The notes: generated by a model not told the origin, from the letters alone. A DNA stretch of 64,000 nt from Paenisporosarcina macmurdoensis (GCF_042658845.1 NZ_JBHSRI010000025.1:124001-188000), one strand, 5' to 3'; numbered from the stretch's first letter, positions 17,517-26,223 are shown. Numbers and translations: made by a program.

Positions 17517-17718
17517 AATTTATTCACCTCCGTTCTATATCTATTAATAAATGCAGATTAAGAGGTTTTTGAAACGGCTTTCCAATCATTTATTGCAGAT
17601 GGATTTTTATTACAGTACAATTAACTGTAATAAAACGTGACCGGAGAAAGGACGAAACGAGTGTAATCATTCCTGTTTCTATCATATCTAACTGAATAGA
17701 GTGGAGGAGTGGTATCAC

Positions 17719-18894
17719 ATGAACGATCGTCGTTCTTTTTATTTTCTCTGGGTCAGCCAAATGATGGCAAATGCGGGAGATGTCCTGTACATTGTAGGGC
17801 TTATTCAACTTGTTTATTTATCCAGTGGGTCTGTATTGACACTAACGCTTATTCCGTTAACGATTACGTTTTCACGGTTAATTGGGAGTTTTTTAACACC
17901 GCTTCTGTTGCACCGTTTTCCATTGCGTCGAATTTTATTGTTTTCGATGTTCGGTAAAATCGTTGTCTTAAGTGCGGTCTTTTTGCTTAAAGATGAAGCC
18001 ATCTTGTGGATTCTATTGTTAGTCAGTATCATCGCCTTTTTAGATGGTTGGGCAGCACCCATCCGACAAGCTATGCTTCCTGAATTTGTCGGTAAAGCTG
18101 CATTGCCAAAAGCCAATAGTTTAGTCGCCATGTCTGATAATACGGTGAACCTGGCTAGCTGGCCAATAGGAGCTTTTTTTGTGACTCAGTTTAATGGAGG
18201 GTTACTCCTTCTAGTAACAATAGCTTTGTATATAATAGGATGGTTGCTGACATATGGAATCAACTCCATCGTATATGTACGAAAAGAAATACCCTCTCTG
18301 AAGGAACAACTCACAGGAGGATGGAGGTATAGCTTTTCAGAAAAATCCATTCGCAACGTACTCATTTTAGATATGCTGACAGCATTTGCAGGGGCGGTAT
18401 GGATCTCAGCTATTTTATACGTGTATGTCGATGAAGTACTCGGTAAAAACGAAGCTTGGTGGGGATACATTAACGCCTTTTATTCAGGAGGATTCATTAT
18501 AGGTGGTTACTTGTTCACAAAACTATTAAAGGTTTCTGGACAACAAATGATAGTAGTTGGGTGTTTTGTCACGAGCTTTTTAACGGTGTGGTTTATTTAC
18601 CCTCAAGTTGCAGCTATTGCCCTGGTAATCTCACTTTTCCTTGGGATAGTTGGTCAATTACAATTGATTGCTCAACTGACTATTTTGCAAACCCATACGG
18701 AAACCGAACAACTAGGTCATGTATTTTCCGTTCAATCTGTATTGGTAATGGGAGCCTTTGGCATAGCAACATTTCTTTTTGGATGGGTAGCCGAAACGTA
18801 TGGTATTACGATCGCATTTTATGTGTCAGCATTTATAACGTTAGGAACTGGATTTTTTTCAATAATGCAGAAAAAAACATTAGATTATGCATAA
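17719..18894 (+). CDS. MFS transporter (DHA3/macrolide-efflux-like)
   Basis: A 391-residue membrane protein with about 12 hydrophobic segments. It opens with FYFLWVSQMMANAGDVLY, the FxxLWxGQxxSxxGD pattern typical of DHA3 drug exporters of Firmicutes. The loop WAAPIRQAMLPEFVGKAALPKANSL also matches that group (PxxxAxxPxLV). The start is ATG 17719 because GGAGG at 17703-17707 would lie inside the longer frame. The substrate is unknown. It is a single-gene unit ended by a strong terminator. Confidence 0.82.
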   Translation: MNDRRSFYFLWVSQMMANAGDVLYIVGLIQLVYLSSGSVLTLTLIPLTITFSRLIGSFLTPLLLHRFPLRRILLFSMFGKIVVLSAVFLLKDEAILWILLLVSIIAFLDGWAAPIRQAMLPEFVGKAALPKANSLVAMSDNTVNLASWPIGAFFVTQFNGGLLLLVTIALYIIGWLLTYGINSIVYVRKEIPSLKEQLTGGWRYSFSEKSIRNVLILDMLTAFAGAVWISAILYVYVDEVLGKNEAWWGYINAFYSGGFIIGGYLFTKLLKVSGQQMIVVGCFVTSFLTVWFIYPQVAAIALVISLFLGIVGQLQLIAQLTILQTHTETEQLGHVFSVQSVLVMGAFGIATFLFGWVAETYGITIAFYVSAFITLGTGFFSIMQKKTLDYA

Positions 18895-18906
18895 TAATTA
18901 GCAGGC

Positions 18907-18945
18907 AAAAGCACTTGAGGAGTTTCTACTCAAGTGCTTTTTTTG
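18907..18945 (+). terminator. Intrinsic terminator after MFS gene
   Basis: A perfect 13-bp stem, AAAAGCACTTGAG / CTCAAGTGCTTTT, is followed by further T residues. Confidence 0.93.
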
Positions 18946-19160
18946 AATTAAACTTTTGAACATGGAGGTAGAGTTACCGAACATTAGGATCATTCTTCAG
19001 AAAGACGCCAATTCCTAGGGGAAATTTCTTCATCGTTCCAGCTTTAGGTGTCTTCACTAAAGTGCTTTTTTATTATCTTTAGAATAATAACTAAAATTAG
19101 CACATTCAAATGTTTCAATAAATAGAGTTCGGGTATTTTGAAAAAAAGGAGTGTGACAAG

Positions 19161-19617
19161 ATGACTACAGATGAGCGTTTACTTATCAGACTTTCTAACC
19201 AGGAACAACAGTCTTTGGTGGATTTATATGATCGTTATTGCATGCTTTTGTGGAAAATATCTTACCGAACTGTTGCTGATAATGCTATCTGTGAGGAAAT
19301 CTTACGACAAGTCTTCCAAGATGTGTGGGCAAAACCGAGTGATTTTAATAATGGAAAAAAATTATCGACTCTTTTAATTGAATGCTGTCAATCAAAACTC
19401 AACTTACTTACGTTGCAAAAGTCTTCTTAATGAGTAAACAACTTATATAGAAGACTATTTTACAATTTCGTCCCCGTAGTATCTCTAGGTTCTTCATGAA
19501 AATTTCTCCACTATCTCTCGTCAAACACCTCTTGTAGTGTCGGTTAATACGGTCAAAGATATGCATAACTTTTCACTAACAATGTTTCACGTGGCACAAT
19601 TTGTCGAAAAGCATTGA
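19161..19617 (+). pseudogene. Decayed ECF sigma factor gene
   Basis: An 89-codon frame (19161-19430), with AAAAAGGAGTG upstream, encodes sigma region 2: LVDLYDRYCMLLWKISYRTV, CEEILRQVFQDVW, then a stop. About 60 bp later a second open stretch (19489-19617, different frame) contains VVSVNTVKDMHNFSL, which resembles sigma region 4.2 (SVNTVK plus an amphipathic helix). The parts together fit a roughly 150-residue ECF factor broken by frameshift and stop codons. No anti-sigma gene adjoins. A short functional region-2 protein is less likely but possible. Confidence 0.55.
19583..19598. promoter_or_regulatory. Imperfect parS-like word
   Basis: TGTTTCACGTGGCACA matches the Bacillus parS consensus TGTTNCACGTGAAACA at 14 of 16 positions, but the right arm is not palindromic. 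It lies at the end of the decayed sigma gene. Weak candidate only. Confidence 0.3.
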
Positions 19618-19669
19618 ATCCTACTCATCAATAGCGGAAGATAAGTTTAGATGGAAAGGGGTTTTTAAT

Positions 19670-20188
19670 ATGCGAAATTGTAATGCCACTTACTACATAG
19701 ACCATTTAAACATGGAACCACATCCAGAAGGCGGGCACTATACACGCAGTTTCTACTCTGATGAAAAAATGAATACTTCGGGAAATACAATTAGAAACCT
19801 CTATACAACAATATTCTTTTGTTTAAAGAGTGAAGAAATTTCCCATTTACACCGACTACAATCAGATGAATTGTGGTTTTTTCATGATGGGAGTTCACTT
19901 ACGGTTCATGTGATCCATCCTGATGGGGAGTATAAAGCACATCGATTAGGATTGAATTTCGAAAAGGGGGAAACACCTCAAGTATTAGTTCCCAAGGGGG
20001 CTATTTTCGGGTCGTCAGTTGATCATGAAGAGTCTTTTTCTCTTGTGGGATGTATGGTTTCGCCAGGATTTGATTTCGAAGACTTCGAGTTGTTTAATCA
20101 AGAGGAGCTACTGAAATTATATCCTCAGTATAAAGAAATGATTAGAAAAATGGCTTATCAAAAAATAGAGAGAGAAACTCACTTATGA
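19670..20188 (+). CDS. Cupin superfamily protein, DUF985 type
   Basis: A 172-residue protein from the ATG at 19670, which has GGAAAGGGG eight bases upstream. It carries the DUF985 signature: an N-terminal ATYYIDHLNMEPHPEGGHYTR, then FFCLKSEEISHLHRLQSDELWFFHDG with the clustered histidines and glutamate of the cupin metal site, then VLVPKGAIFGS and a final VGCMVSPGFDFEDFEL. Members are uncharacterised. The last codons overlap a short downstream frame as ATGA. Confidence 0.82.
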   Translation: MRNCNATYYIDHLNMEPHPEGGHYTRSFYSDEKMNTSGNTIRNLYTTIFFCLKSEEISHLHRLQSDELWFFHDGSSLTVHVIHPDGEYKAHRLGLNFEKGETPQVLVPKGAIFGSSVDHEESFSLVGCMVSPGFDFEDFELFNQEELLKLYPQYKEMIRKMAYQKIERETHL

Positions 20189-20274
20189 CAATTACTTATC
20201 GTTTTTATAAAAGCCCAAAAGACTTACAACGTCAAATTGACTTCTGGATTGCAGCCACTAATCAGATCCATTGA
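20185..20274 (+). pseudogene. N-terminal remnant, probably of a GNAT-type gene
   Basis: An ATG overlapping the preceding stop codon as ATGA opens a 29-codon frame reading MTITYRFYKSPKDLQRQIDF and then WIAATNQIH before TGA. It looks like the first strand and helix of an acetyltransferase (a DLQxQxxFW opening), cut short with nothing recognisable after it. Transcription would come from the cupin gene. A real 29-residue peptide cannot be excluded. Confidence 0.4.
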
Positions 20275-20320
20275 TGAGACTTGGTTTTACCCAACTAACA
20301 GGGATATCATGATGAAGAAA

Positions 20321-20353
20321 AAAAAGCGATCCTACTGAATAGGTTCGCTTTTT
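20321..20353. terminator. Bidirectional terminator
   Basis: A 14-bp stem, AAAAAGCGATCCTA / TAGGTTCGCTTTTT (one mismatch), has a short loop. It ends both the cupin unit and the leftward histidine kinase, whose stop codon it overlaps. Confidence 0.85.
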
Positions 20354-21785
20354 AGGTTGTTATAGGCAAGGTTAAACAGAAAGTAGTGCCTTCTTTCGAG
20401 CTTTCAACTAATAGTAAATCGCCACCGTGTGCTCGAGCAATCATGCGAGAGTAGGAGAGACCTAATCCGAGTCCACGAATTCTTAATTTTTTATCGTTTC
20501 CACGATAAAAGCGTTCAAAAATGAAAGGTTGCTCTTCTTTAGGAATACCCGATCCATTATCTTTCATATGAATCTCGATATTTTGACAGTTTTCCTTTAG
20601 AGTGATCCTAATTTGGCCGTCAGATTGTACGGAATGAAGGGCGTTTTGTGCCAAGTTAATGAGAATTTGTTCAACTTTTAATGGATCAATTTTCACTTCT
20701 AGTTCGCTGGATAGGTTCTCAACATTCAGTATCAATTTACTGTCTGGTAATGTCGCATGCCATTGGTTGAGTACTCGCAAAACAAAAGGATGCATGTTTG
20801 TTTTGGTCGGATAAATCGGAATACCACCAGCAGCGAACGAGTTGAATCTAAGCAGAGATTCAATCATTTGCTGGAGTCGTTCTGTTTCTTTCAAAGAAAT
20901 CTCGATAAATTCTTTAGCCTCAGCCCCTGTGACAACTTCTTCATTTACAGCTTGTAGCAAACCACTAATAGAAGTGACAGGTGTTTTCAAGTCATGCGAT
21001 ACACCTGCTAACAACTCGGACCGCATTTCTTCTAAATGTTCGAGACGGGAGGACATGGTTTTGAACGCGTCGACTAAATCGCTAATTTCCTCTTCTTTAA
21101 TCTCCTTTTCTGTAGGTAACGAAATCGCATATGACCCTTGTTCAATTTGTTGCGCAGCAAATGCTACTCTTCGAATTGGTTTTGCTAATTGCTTTGCCAA
21201 ATAAAAAATCACGCCATAGCCTAGTAATCCAATAGCAGAAAGCATAATAAAGAGCAATTGGTACTCCTGATTTGTATTTAGTAAATCTTGTTCTCTTTGT
21301 ATCATCACGATATGTCCAATCTTTTCAGAATTAACTTCAATCGGAGCACTAACGGCGTATGCGGCTTCTCCGTTATTTAATTCGAATTTCACTTCCTCCG
21401 TTTTGAAAAGGGAAGTAGGTATGGATTCAGTACCAGGTTCGTTGCGTCTACCAGGACCTTGTTGTTGGAAAAGAACTACGCCTTGTGAATTCACTACATA
21501 AGTTAAAGGTCGTGTTTCAATTGGAAACTCCTCACCGCGTCGTTCTAAAATGGATGAAAAACGTGGACCATCATTAAAGTCCCCGGTGTCTGAAACCGCT
21601 CGATCTGCCATTTCATTGACTACAATTCGTGTTAAATCTAAGTTGTGAGAAAGAGTTGTTTGTCTAATCCATAAAACAGCCAGAAACCCAATAATAAAAA
21701 GGCCGATAATTAACGTAACTAGATAGCGAGAGGTCCAATACATTTGTATTGAAGGGCGTTTAATTGGTTTCAACATGAAATTCAT
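20352..21785 (-). CDS. Sensor histidine kinase
   Basis: A 477-residue protein. Membrane segment 1 (about 20-42) is followed by an extracellular sensor region of about 140 residues, membrane segment 2 (about 178-198), HAMP, and a HisKA box with the phosphorylated histidine in AGVSHDLKTPVTSISG. The HATPase domain shows N in LINLAQNALHS, G1 in KDNGSGIP and G2 in GLGLGLSYS. It partners the response regulator whose 3' end it overlaps by 26 bp. The signal is unknown; the secreted repeat protein encoded upstream may be its target or accessory. Confidence 0.9.
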   Translation of the reverse strand: MNFMLKPIKRPSIQMYWTSRYLVTLIIGLFIIGFLAVLWIRQTTLSHNLDLTRIVVNEMADRAVSDTGDFNDGPRFSSILERRGEEFPIETRPLTYVVNSQGVVLFQQQGPGRRNEPGTESIPTSLFKTEEVKFELNNGEAAYAVSAPIEVNSEKIGHIVMIQREQDLLNTNQEYQLLFIMLSAIGLLGYGVIFYLAKQLAKPIRRVAFAAQQIEQGSYAISLPTEKEIKEEEISDLVDAFKTMSSRLEHLEEMRSELLAGVSHDLKTPVTSISGLLQAVNEEVVTGAEAKEFIEISLKETERLQQMIESLLRFNSFAAGGIPIYPTKTNMHPFVLRVLNQWHATLPDSKLILNVENLSSELEVKIDPLKVEQILINLAQNALHSVQSDGQIRITLKENCQNIEIHMKDNGSGIPKEEQPFIFERFYRGNDKKLRIRGLGLGLSYSRMIARAHGGDLLLVESSKEGTTFCLTLPITT

Positions 21786-22446
21786 ACCCCATCCCTCGAA
21801 TTGTTCGAATCTCGCCTTCAGATTTTGGCCACTTTTTTATGACGTGGCGAATACGTTTAATGGCTAAATCGACCGCACGATCACTACCGAAGTAATCCAT
21901 TCCCCAGACATGTTCAAGTAACTGTTCGCGACTAAAAATTTGATTTGGGTGTTTGGCTAAAAACAACAATAACGCACGGTCTTTAGGTGTTAACGGAACT
22001 TCTTCATTATGTAAAAAGATTTGACGTTCTTGTTGGTGAATGCGTAATTTGCCAAAGTGGCGAGCATCAATTTCATTTAGTAAACGTGTCGGTCTTCGAA
22101 GCACAGCATGAATTCGAGCAACCACTTCTTCCGCAACAAAGGGTTTTGACATATAGTCATCCGCACCGTTTTGAAGACCTCGAAGGCGATCTGGAACTTC
22201 TCCTAGAGCAGTCAACATGATAATGGGGCAAGGGGAATGTGCTCGAACCTTTTGTAGAAAATCCCAACCCGTTCCATCAGGGAGAAGTACATCTAACAAA
22301 ACTAAATCGATTAACTCGCTATCAAAAAGCAATGAGGCTTGTTGAATTGTATATGCTTGATAAGCTACAAATCCATGCTTCTCTAAATATGCACGCAGAA
22401 CCCGTGAAATGGGGACTTCATCTTCTACTATTAAAATTCTCTTCAT
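21760..22446 (-). CDS. OmpR/PhoB family response regulator
   Basis: A 228-residue protein. The receiver domain has the acidic pair in VEDEVP, the phosphoacceptor Asp in LVLLDVLLPDGTGW, Thr in MLTALGE and Lys in MSKPF. A C-terminal winged helix follows (LTPKDRALLLFLAKHPNQIF, then FGSDRAVDLAIKRIRHVIKK and the terminal RTIRGMGYEF). The start at 22446 follows GAGGTG; a longer GTG frame is unneeded. It is co-transcribed with the kinase gene. Targets are unknown, but the adjacent secreted-protein gene on the same strand is a natural candidate. Confidence 0.9.
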   Translation of the reverse strand: MKRILIVEDEVPISRVLRAYLEKHGFVAYQAYTIQQASLLFDSELIDLVLLDVLLPDGTGWDFLQKVRAHSPCPIIMLTALGEVPDRLRGLQNGADDYMSKPFVAEEVVARIHAVLRRPTRLLNEIDARHFGKLRIHQQERQIFLHNEEVPLTPKDRALLLFLAKHPNQIFSREQLLEHVWGMDYFGSDRAVDLAIKRIRHVIKKWPKSEGEIRTIRGMGYEFHVETN

Positions 22447-22519
22447 ATCGTTCACCTCATTTTCCACCATCGACGTTTATCTAGAGTAGGATTTACAGCT
22501 TTTCTTACAAGTATAAAAG

Positions 22520-22552
22520 AAGGGACTCGAAATGGATACATTCGAGTCCCTT
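22520..22552 (-). terminator. Terminator after the secreted repeat-protein gene
   Basis: A perfect 12-bp stem, AAGGGACTCGAA / TTCGAGTCCCTT, with A-rich sequence on its left that reads as a T-run on the minus strand. It separates the repeat-protein gene from the two-component operon. Confidence 0.85.
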
Positions 22553-22556
22553 CACA

Positions 22557-23339
22557 TTAAGCTTCAGACGAAGTGTTAGTAGTTGTTTCTGCTTCGTCAT
22601 TAGTAGGTGCATCTTTAGATTGAAAGTCACCACGCGGTCCGCGATGGCCATGTCGACCAGGTCCTCCGTGTGGTTTGAAACCAAGCTCTTCCATTTGGTT
22701 GCGTGCTTCTTCTTCAGTCAATGTGCCAGCTTCAACTTGATCACGAATGGAGTCAAGTTGTGCTCTTTGCTCATCTGTTAATTCTTCATGTGGTCCACGA
22801 GTTAAGAATTTAGCGTTGAACTCTAAGCCAAGTGCTTCTACTTTTGCTTGAGCTTCTTCTTCTGTTAAGTCGCCTGCCACGAATTGATCACGAATTTCGG
22901 TTAACGCCAATTTTGTTTCTTCATCTAACTCATCAAAATTCACGTGAGTTAAAAAATCTTCTGGTAGGTCAACGTCTAAGTCATCAAGTTTTGCTTGAGC
23001 TTCTTCTTCTGTTAAATAACCAGCTTTAAATTGATCACGAATTTCTTCAATAGCAGTTCGTATTTCTTCATCAACGTTGCCAAATGGACCTTTTTCGTGA
23101 TGCCCACCTCGACCAAATGAACGATCAATTCCTAACTCTTCCATTTTTGCGTGTGCTTCTTCATGCGTAATTTCACCAGCTTCTTCTTCCGCACGAATTT
23201 CATCTAATGTAGTTTTGGTTTCTTCTGAAATCTCTTCACTTGTACTTGCGGCATTAGTTGCGGCTAGAATGGACGGTACAGCAATCGTTCCAAGAGTTAA
23301 TGCACTTGCTAACAGCATACTACTTGTCATTTTCTTCAT
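22557..23339 (-). CDS. Secreted protein with four EF-hand-length acidic helix repeats
   Basis: A 260-residue protein. The signal peptide is about residues 1-27 (KKMTSSMLLASALTLGTIA, cleavage near AATNA). Four repeats lie at about 44-71, 95-122, 145-172 and 194-221, spaced about 50 residues. Each has the form IRDQFxAGxLTEEEAQAKxxxL, a short helix, Gly turn and second helix resembling the DUF2680/YckD-type wall-protein repeat. His/Gly-rich linkers (GRGGHHEKG, HGGPGRHGHRG) could bind metal. It has an AAGGAGG ribosome site nine bases from the ATG. It lies upstream of the two-component genes on the same strand. Function unknown. Confidence 0.65.
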   Translation of the reverse strand: MKKMTSSMLLASALTLGTIAVPSILAATNAASTSEEISEETKTTLDEIRAEEEAGEITHEEAHAKMEELGIDRSFGRGGHHEKGPFGNVDEEIRTAIEEIRDQFKAGYLTEEEAQAKLDDLDVDLPEDFLTHVNFDELDEETKLALTEIRDQFVAGDLTEEEAQAKVEALGLEFNAKFLTRGPHEELTDEQRAQLDSIRDQVEAGTLTEEEARNQMEELGFKPHGGPGRHGHRGPRGDFQSKDAPTNDEAETTTNTSSEA

Positions 23340-23423
23340 GTTCTTCATCCTCCTTAAATGGACTGTGGAAATCCTCCACACACTTACAATAAAGCGTCAA
23401 TGTGTCAGGAGAATGTCAAAGAA

Positions 23424-23452
23424 AAAAAGAGTGCGAATGCCACACTCTTTTT
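23424..23452 (-). terminator. Terminator after the 23460-24179 gene
   Basis: AAAAAGAGTG pairs with CACTCTTTTT around a 9-nt loop, a few bases beyond the stop codon of the leftward gene. Confidence 0.8.
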
Positions 23453-23459
23453 AATCACG

Positions 23460-24179
23460 TCACCATTCAATTTTTTCAGGATAATCCTTCATAATCGATA
23501 AATCATGTATGTCACTTTTCGTTTCATTAGCAGATTTCAGGACTTGATTTCGAAATACATGGTAGTCGTTGTCTTGAACAGCCAGTTTTAAAGCAATCAT
23601 CCCTAAATTTTTTTCTCGTTGTTCCTTTGTTGAGTTAATATAACTTAAATTTAGTACATCTATAAACTGAATGGCGTACTCTTGAACGTTCGTTTGGTTT
23701 TCACTCAATAAGTTCATAAATCGATCATGTTGTTCTTTTGACATGACGGATTGCAAAACTTCACCTACAATTGATTGAAACTTACGTATTGCCGTTACAT
23801 GGACATCAAGAGCAGAATAAGTATGTTTTTTACTATACAAGCGAATAAAATCATTTAAGGCAACCACCGCAAAAATAAGCTCTGGCCAAAGTACTTCTAC
23901 TGAATAATAGATATTTTTCTCGGATCCTACAATCTCATTGTGTTTCATCGTTTCTTTGTTTAAACCATTTCCTACAAACTTCACATGACGGTTTGCTTTT
24001 GAGGCATTCTTGATTTCAAATAGGACGCCTAGTAACCTTTTACGAGAGCCTTCCCAATCATAATACTTATTTTCATCGCCAATCACCGTATAAATGGCCT
24101 GGTTGATTTCATCTAAATCCCAATAGTCTCCACTAATTAGTGCACCAGTAAAATTTTCAGTATGAGTAATCGATAACAT
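23460..24179 (-). CDS. Conserved hypothetical protein, possibly DUF6904 type
   Basis: A 239-residue soluble protein without signal peptide or clear catalytic motif. It opens with LSITHTENFTGALISGDYWDL followed by DLDEINQAIYTVIGDE, and is mostly helical after about residue 80, with an Asp/Glu/Asn-rich C-terminus. I associate this layout with the uncharacterised DUF6904 family, from memory only. It lies 23 bp after the rluF-like gene on the same strand, so the two may share a transcript. Function unknown. Confidence 0.6.
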   Translation of the reverse strand: MLSITHTENFTGALISGDYWDLDEINQAIYTVIGDENKYYDWEGSRKRLLGVLFEIKNASKANRHVKFVGNGLNKETMKHNEIVGSEKNIYYSVEVLWPELIFAVVALNDFIRLYSKKHTYSALDVHVTAIRKFQSIVGEVLQSVMSKEQHDRFMNLLSENQTNVQEYAIQFIDVLNLSYINSTKEQREKNLGMIALKLAVQDNDYHVFRNQVLKSANETKSDIHDLSIMKDYPEKIEW

Positions 24180-24202
24180 ATAAATCGCCTCCTGATACTC
24201 TA

Positions 24203-24907
24203 TTACCTTTTTGGGGTATAGTTAAGCTTTTTAAATAGTACGTCTAACTCAGTCTTAGATAAATCGCGCCATTCCCCAACAGGTAAACCATCGACGTGAA
24301 TATTCATAATGCGAACACGCTGCAAGTTTTTAATTTCATAACCAAGTTCCGAACACATACGACGAATTTGACGATTCAATCCTTGAGTTAAGGTTATTCT
24401 AAACATATGAGTAGACAGCTGTTCTACTTTACAAGGTAAAGTCTTCGTATCCAAAATTTCTACGCCTTCTGACATTTCTTTAATAAAATCTTCTGTAATT
24501 GGTTGATTTACTTTGACGATATATTCTTTTTCGTGATCATGTTCAGCACGCAAAATTTCATTTACGATATCCCCATCATTAGTCAATAAGATAAGGCCAT
24601 GAGAGTCTTTATCTAAACGACCAATATGGAAAATACGGAGAGGGTGGTTGATGTAATCCACAATGTTTCCTTTAATATGACGTTCCGTTGTACTCGTTAT
24701 TCCAACTGGTTTATTGAGAGCGATGTAAACATATGGATCTTCATGTTTTACCAGGTTTCCATCTGCACGTACCTCGTCACCGGGTTCTACTTTACTACCT
24801 AGTTCAGCTTTTATGCCGTTAATCGTAATACGTCCTTCTTCAATCCATTTATCTGCACCGCGTCTTGAAACGATACCAGCTTCACCTAAAAATTTATTTA
24901 TACGCAT
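24203..24907 (-). CDS. rluF: Pseudouridine synthase, RluF-like (RsuA/RluB/E/F family)
   Basis: A 234-residue enzyme. The N-terminal S4 RNA-binding domain reads RINKFLGEAGIVSRRGADKW. The catalytic domain has the active-site Asp in HIGRLDKDSHGLILLTNDG and the later motif LTQGLNRQIRRMCSELGYE. RluF isomerises a uridine of 23S rRNA (position 2604 in E. coli numbering). The RRGADKWIEEGRITING region and length favour RluF over the longer RluB. The precise target here is inferred. The ATG has a GCAGGTGATGA-type ribosome site. Confidence 0.85.
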   Translation of the reverse strand: MRINKFLGEAGIVSRRGADKWIEEGRITINGIKAELGSKVEPGDEVRADGNLVKHEDPYVYIALNKPVGITSTTERHIKGNIVDYINHPLRIFHIGRLDKDSHGLILLTNDGDIVNEILRAEHDHEKEYIVKVNQPITEDFIKEMSEGVEILDTKTLPCKVEQLSTHMFRITLTQGLNRQIRRMCSELGYEIKNLQRVRIMNIHVDGLPVGEWRDLSKTELDVLFKKLNYTPKR

Positions 24908-25065
24908 ATCATCACCTGCTTTATTTAATAACTATAGTATAACGCAAAATGATTGGCGATAAGTATATGAAGGAAGTTCAAAACTTCTAAGATGTTTGAG
25001 GTCAGATTGTGATACCCTTACTATAATAATGATTCAGAGATCCGTTAAGAAAAGGAGGGGTCAAA

Positions 25066-25758
25066 ATGAACAATGTAAATGAATTGTCACCTGAATTGAA
25101 GGAACTTCTCACCATTCAACATACAATAAAGGAATATGAAAAAGATGCTTACTTGTTTCAAGAAGGAGATACGATCAACGGTATTTATCTTGTGCAGTCT
25201 GGCAAGGTTCAAATTGGCAAAGTGACACCAGATGGCCGGGAGCTCACGCTACGGATTTGTGGTCCTAATCAACTCGTTGGAGAAATCACGCTATTTTCAC
25301 CGTTATCCAAATACATGTTGGATGCCAAGGCACTAGAAACGGTAATCTGTATCAGAATAACCGTTGAAGCAATAGAAGAGGCACTGCTTACCAAACCGCA
25401 GATAGCGATTACGTTGCTGAAATGGATGGGGCTTAATCATCAAAAAACACAGACTCGATTCCGTGATCTGCTTTTGCATGGCAAAAGAGGCGCGCTGTAT
25501 TCCACGCTAATTCGTATGTCTAATAGCTATGGTGTTAAGAAGCCAGAAGGTATTCTTATAGATCATTTATTTACGAATCAAGAACTCGCAAACTTTTGCG
25601 GCATGGCGAGGGAAGTAGTCAACCGTTTACTTGGTGAAATGAAAAAAGATGGACACATTTCAATGGTAGAAGGCAAAATCTTGATTCATAATTTAGCACA
25701 TTTGAAAAGTGAAATAAAATGCGAAGATTGCCCCATAGCTTTCTGCCGAATTGACTGA
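25066..25758 (+). CDS. fnr: Fnr-type Crp family regulator with C-terminal Fe-S motif
   Basis: A 230-residue oxygen-sensing regulator. It has an N-terminal cyclic-nucleotide-binding-like barrel, a dimer helix and a C-terminal winged helix (LFTNQELANFCGMAREVVNRLLGEMKK). The key feature is the C-terminal CEDCPIAFC (C219, C222, C227), the C-x2-C-x4-C of Bacillus Fnr, which with an Asp holds a [4Fe-4S] cluster; D134 in RFRDLLLHGK sits where that ligand Asp (D141) lies in B. subtilis. Oxygen loss allows DNA binding to TGTGA-N6-TCACA. A perfect such site lies 250 bp downstream before the oxidase operon. AAGGAGGGG precedes the ATG. Confidence 0.88.
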   Translation: MNNVNELSPELKELLTIQHTIKEYEKDAYLFQEGDTINGIYLVQSGKVQIGKVTPDGRELTLRICGPNQLVGEITLFSPLSKYMLDAKALETVICIRITVEAIEEALLTKPQIAITLLKWMGLNHQKTQTRFRDLLLHGKRGALYSTLIRMSNSYGVKKPEGILIDHLFTNQELANFCGMAREVVNRLLGEMKKDGHISMVEGKILIHNLAHLKSEIKCEDCPIAFCRID

Positions 25759-25763
25759 CTTAA

Positions 25764-25796
25764 AGGTTACCCATAAAGACAGGGTAGCTTTTTTTG
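25764..25796 (+). terminator. Terminator after fnr
   Basis: An imperfect stem (GGTTACCC / GGGTAGCT) has a 9-nt loop and is followed by a T7 run. Confidence 0.65.
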
Positions 25797-25798
25797 TG

Positions 25799-25945
25799 GA
25801 ATAAATTGGGTTAAACCGAATAAACACAAGTTGAAGGGGAATAAACGGGTGGCGAAGCGGAATAGACTAATTGCTAAGACGATAAAAGTAGTCGCAAAGA
25901 ATAAATCACTAACGAAGCGGAATAACCAATCCACAACCTATAAGA
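25799..25945 (-). repeat. 21-bp-period tandem array E (core GAATAAAC)
   Basis: GAATAAA-like words start at 25799, 25818, 25839, 25860, 25881, 25899 and 25920, giving spacings of 19, 21, 21, 21, 18 and 21 bp. The best unit is CGAAGCGGAATAAAC. On the minus strand this reads GTTTATTCCGCTTCG, almost the same as array F. It starts directly after the fnr terminator. Confidence 0.85.
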
Positions 25946-25977
25946 ACCTATCTTTCCTCCTCAATTTCGACAAATAG

Positions 25978-25994
25978 TTGACAACACTTGTCAA
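25978..25994. promoter_or_regulatory. Inverted repeat TTGACAA-CAC-TTGTCAA
   Basis: A perfect 7+7 inverted repeat lies 12 bp before the Fnr box, upstream of the cytochrome oxidase operon. It is a candidate operator for a second regulator; I do not know the protein. Confidence 0.5.
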
Positions 25995-26006
25995 ATAAAC
26001 CGCAAG

Positions 26007-26022
26007 TGTGATAAAAGTCACA
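26007..26022. promoter_or_regulatory. Fnr box TGTGA-TAAAAG-TCACA
   Basis: A perfect match to the Bacillus Fnr (and general Crp/Fnr) site, 64 bp before the first oxidase gene. If it works at the usual -41.5 position, transcription would start near 26056, and TACGCT (26044-26049) would be the -10. The adjacent fnr gene is the obvious regulator. Confidence 0.82.
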
Positions 26023-26085
26023 GTGTTTAAAAGGAGAATGCATTACGCTAAACGTAACCTAATTACATTTAAGGAGTGAGAATAA

Positions 26086-26208
26086 GTGAGCAAACCGAAA
26101 CACAATCCAGAAATAAATTTAAAAGGAACATTGGTTAGTGTTTTTATCGTTGGAATTCTTATCATCGTCATGTGGTTAGCTGTTTATTTAATGTACGTAG
26201 CTAGATAA
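26086..26208 (+). CDS. Cytochrome c oxidase subunit IIa (ba3 type)
   Basis: A 40-residue protein beginning GTG at 26086, with AAGGAG nine bases upstream. A short polar N-terminus (SKPKHNPEINLKGT) is followed by one membrane helix (LVSVFIVGILIIVMWLAVYL) and MYVAR. This is the size and plan of the CoxIIa subunit of ba3-type oxidases, whose helix replaces the missing first helix of subunit II. It stands immediately before subunit II (15 bp gap), the normal gene order. Residues do not allow a more detailed role. Confidence 0.8.
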   Translation: MSKPKHNPEINLKGTLVSVFIVGILIIVMWLAVYLMYVAR

Positions 26209-26223
26209 AAGGGGAGGATTACA

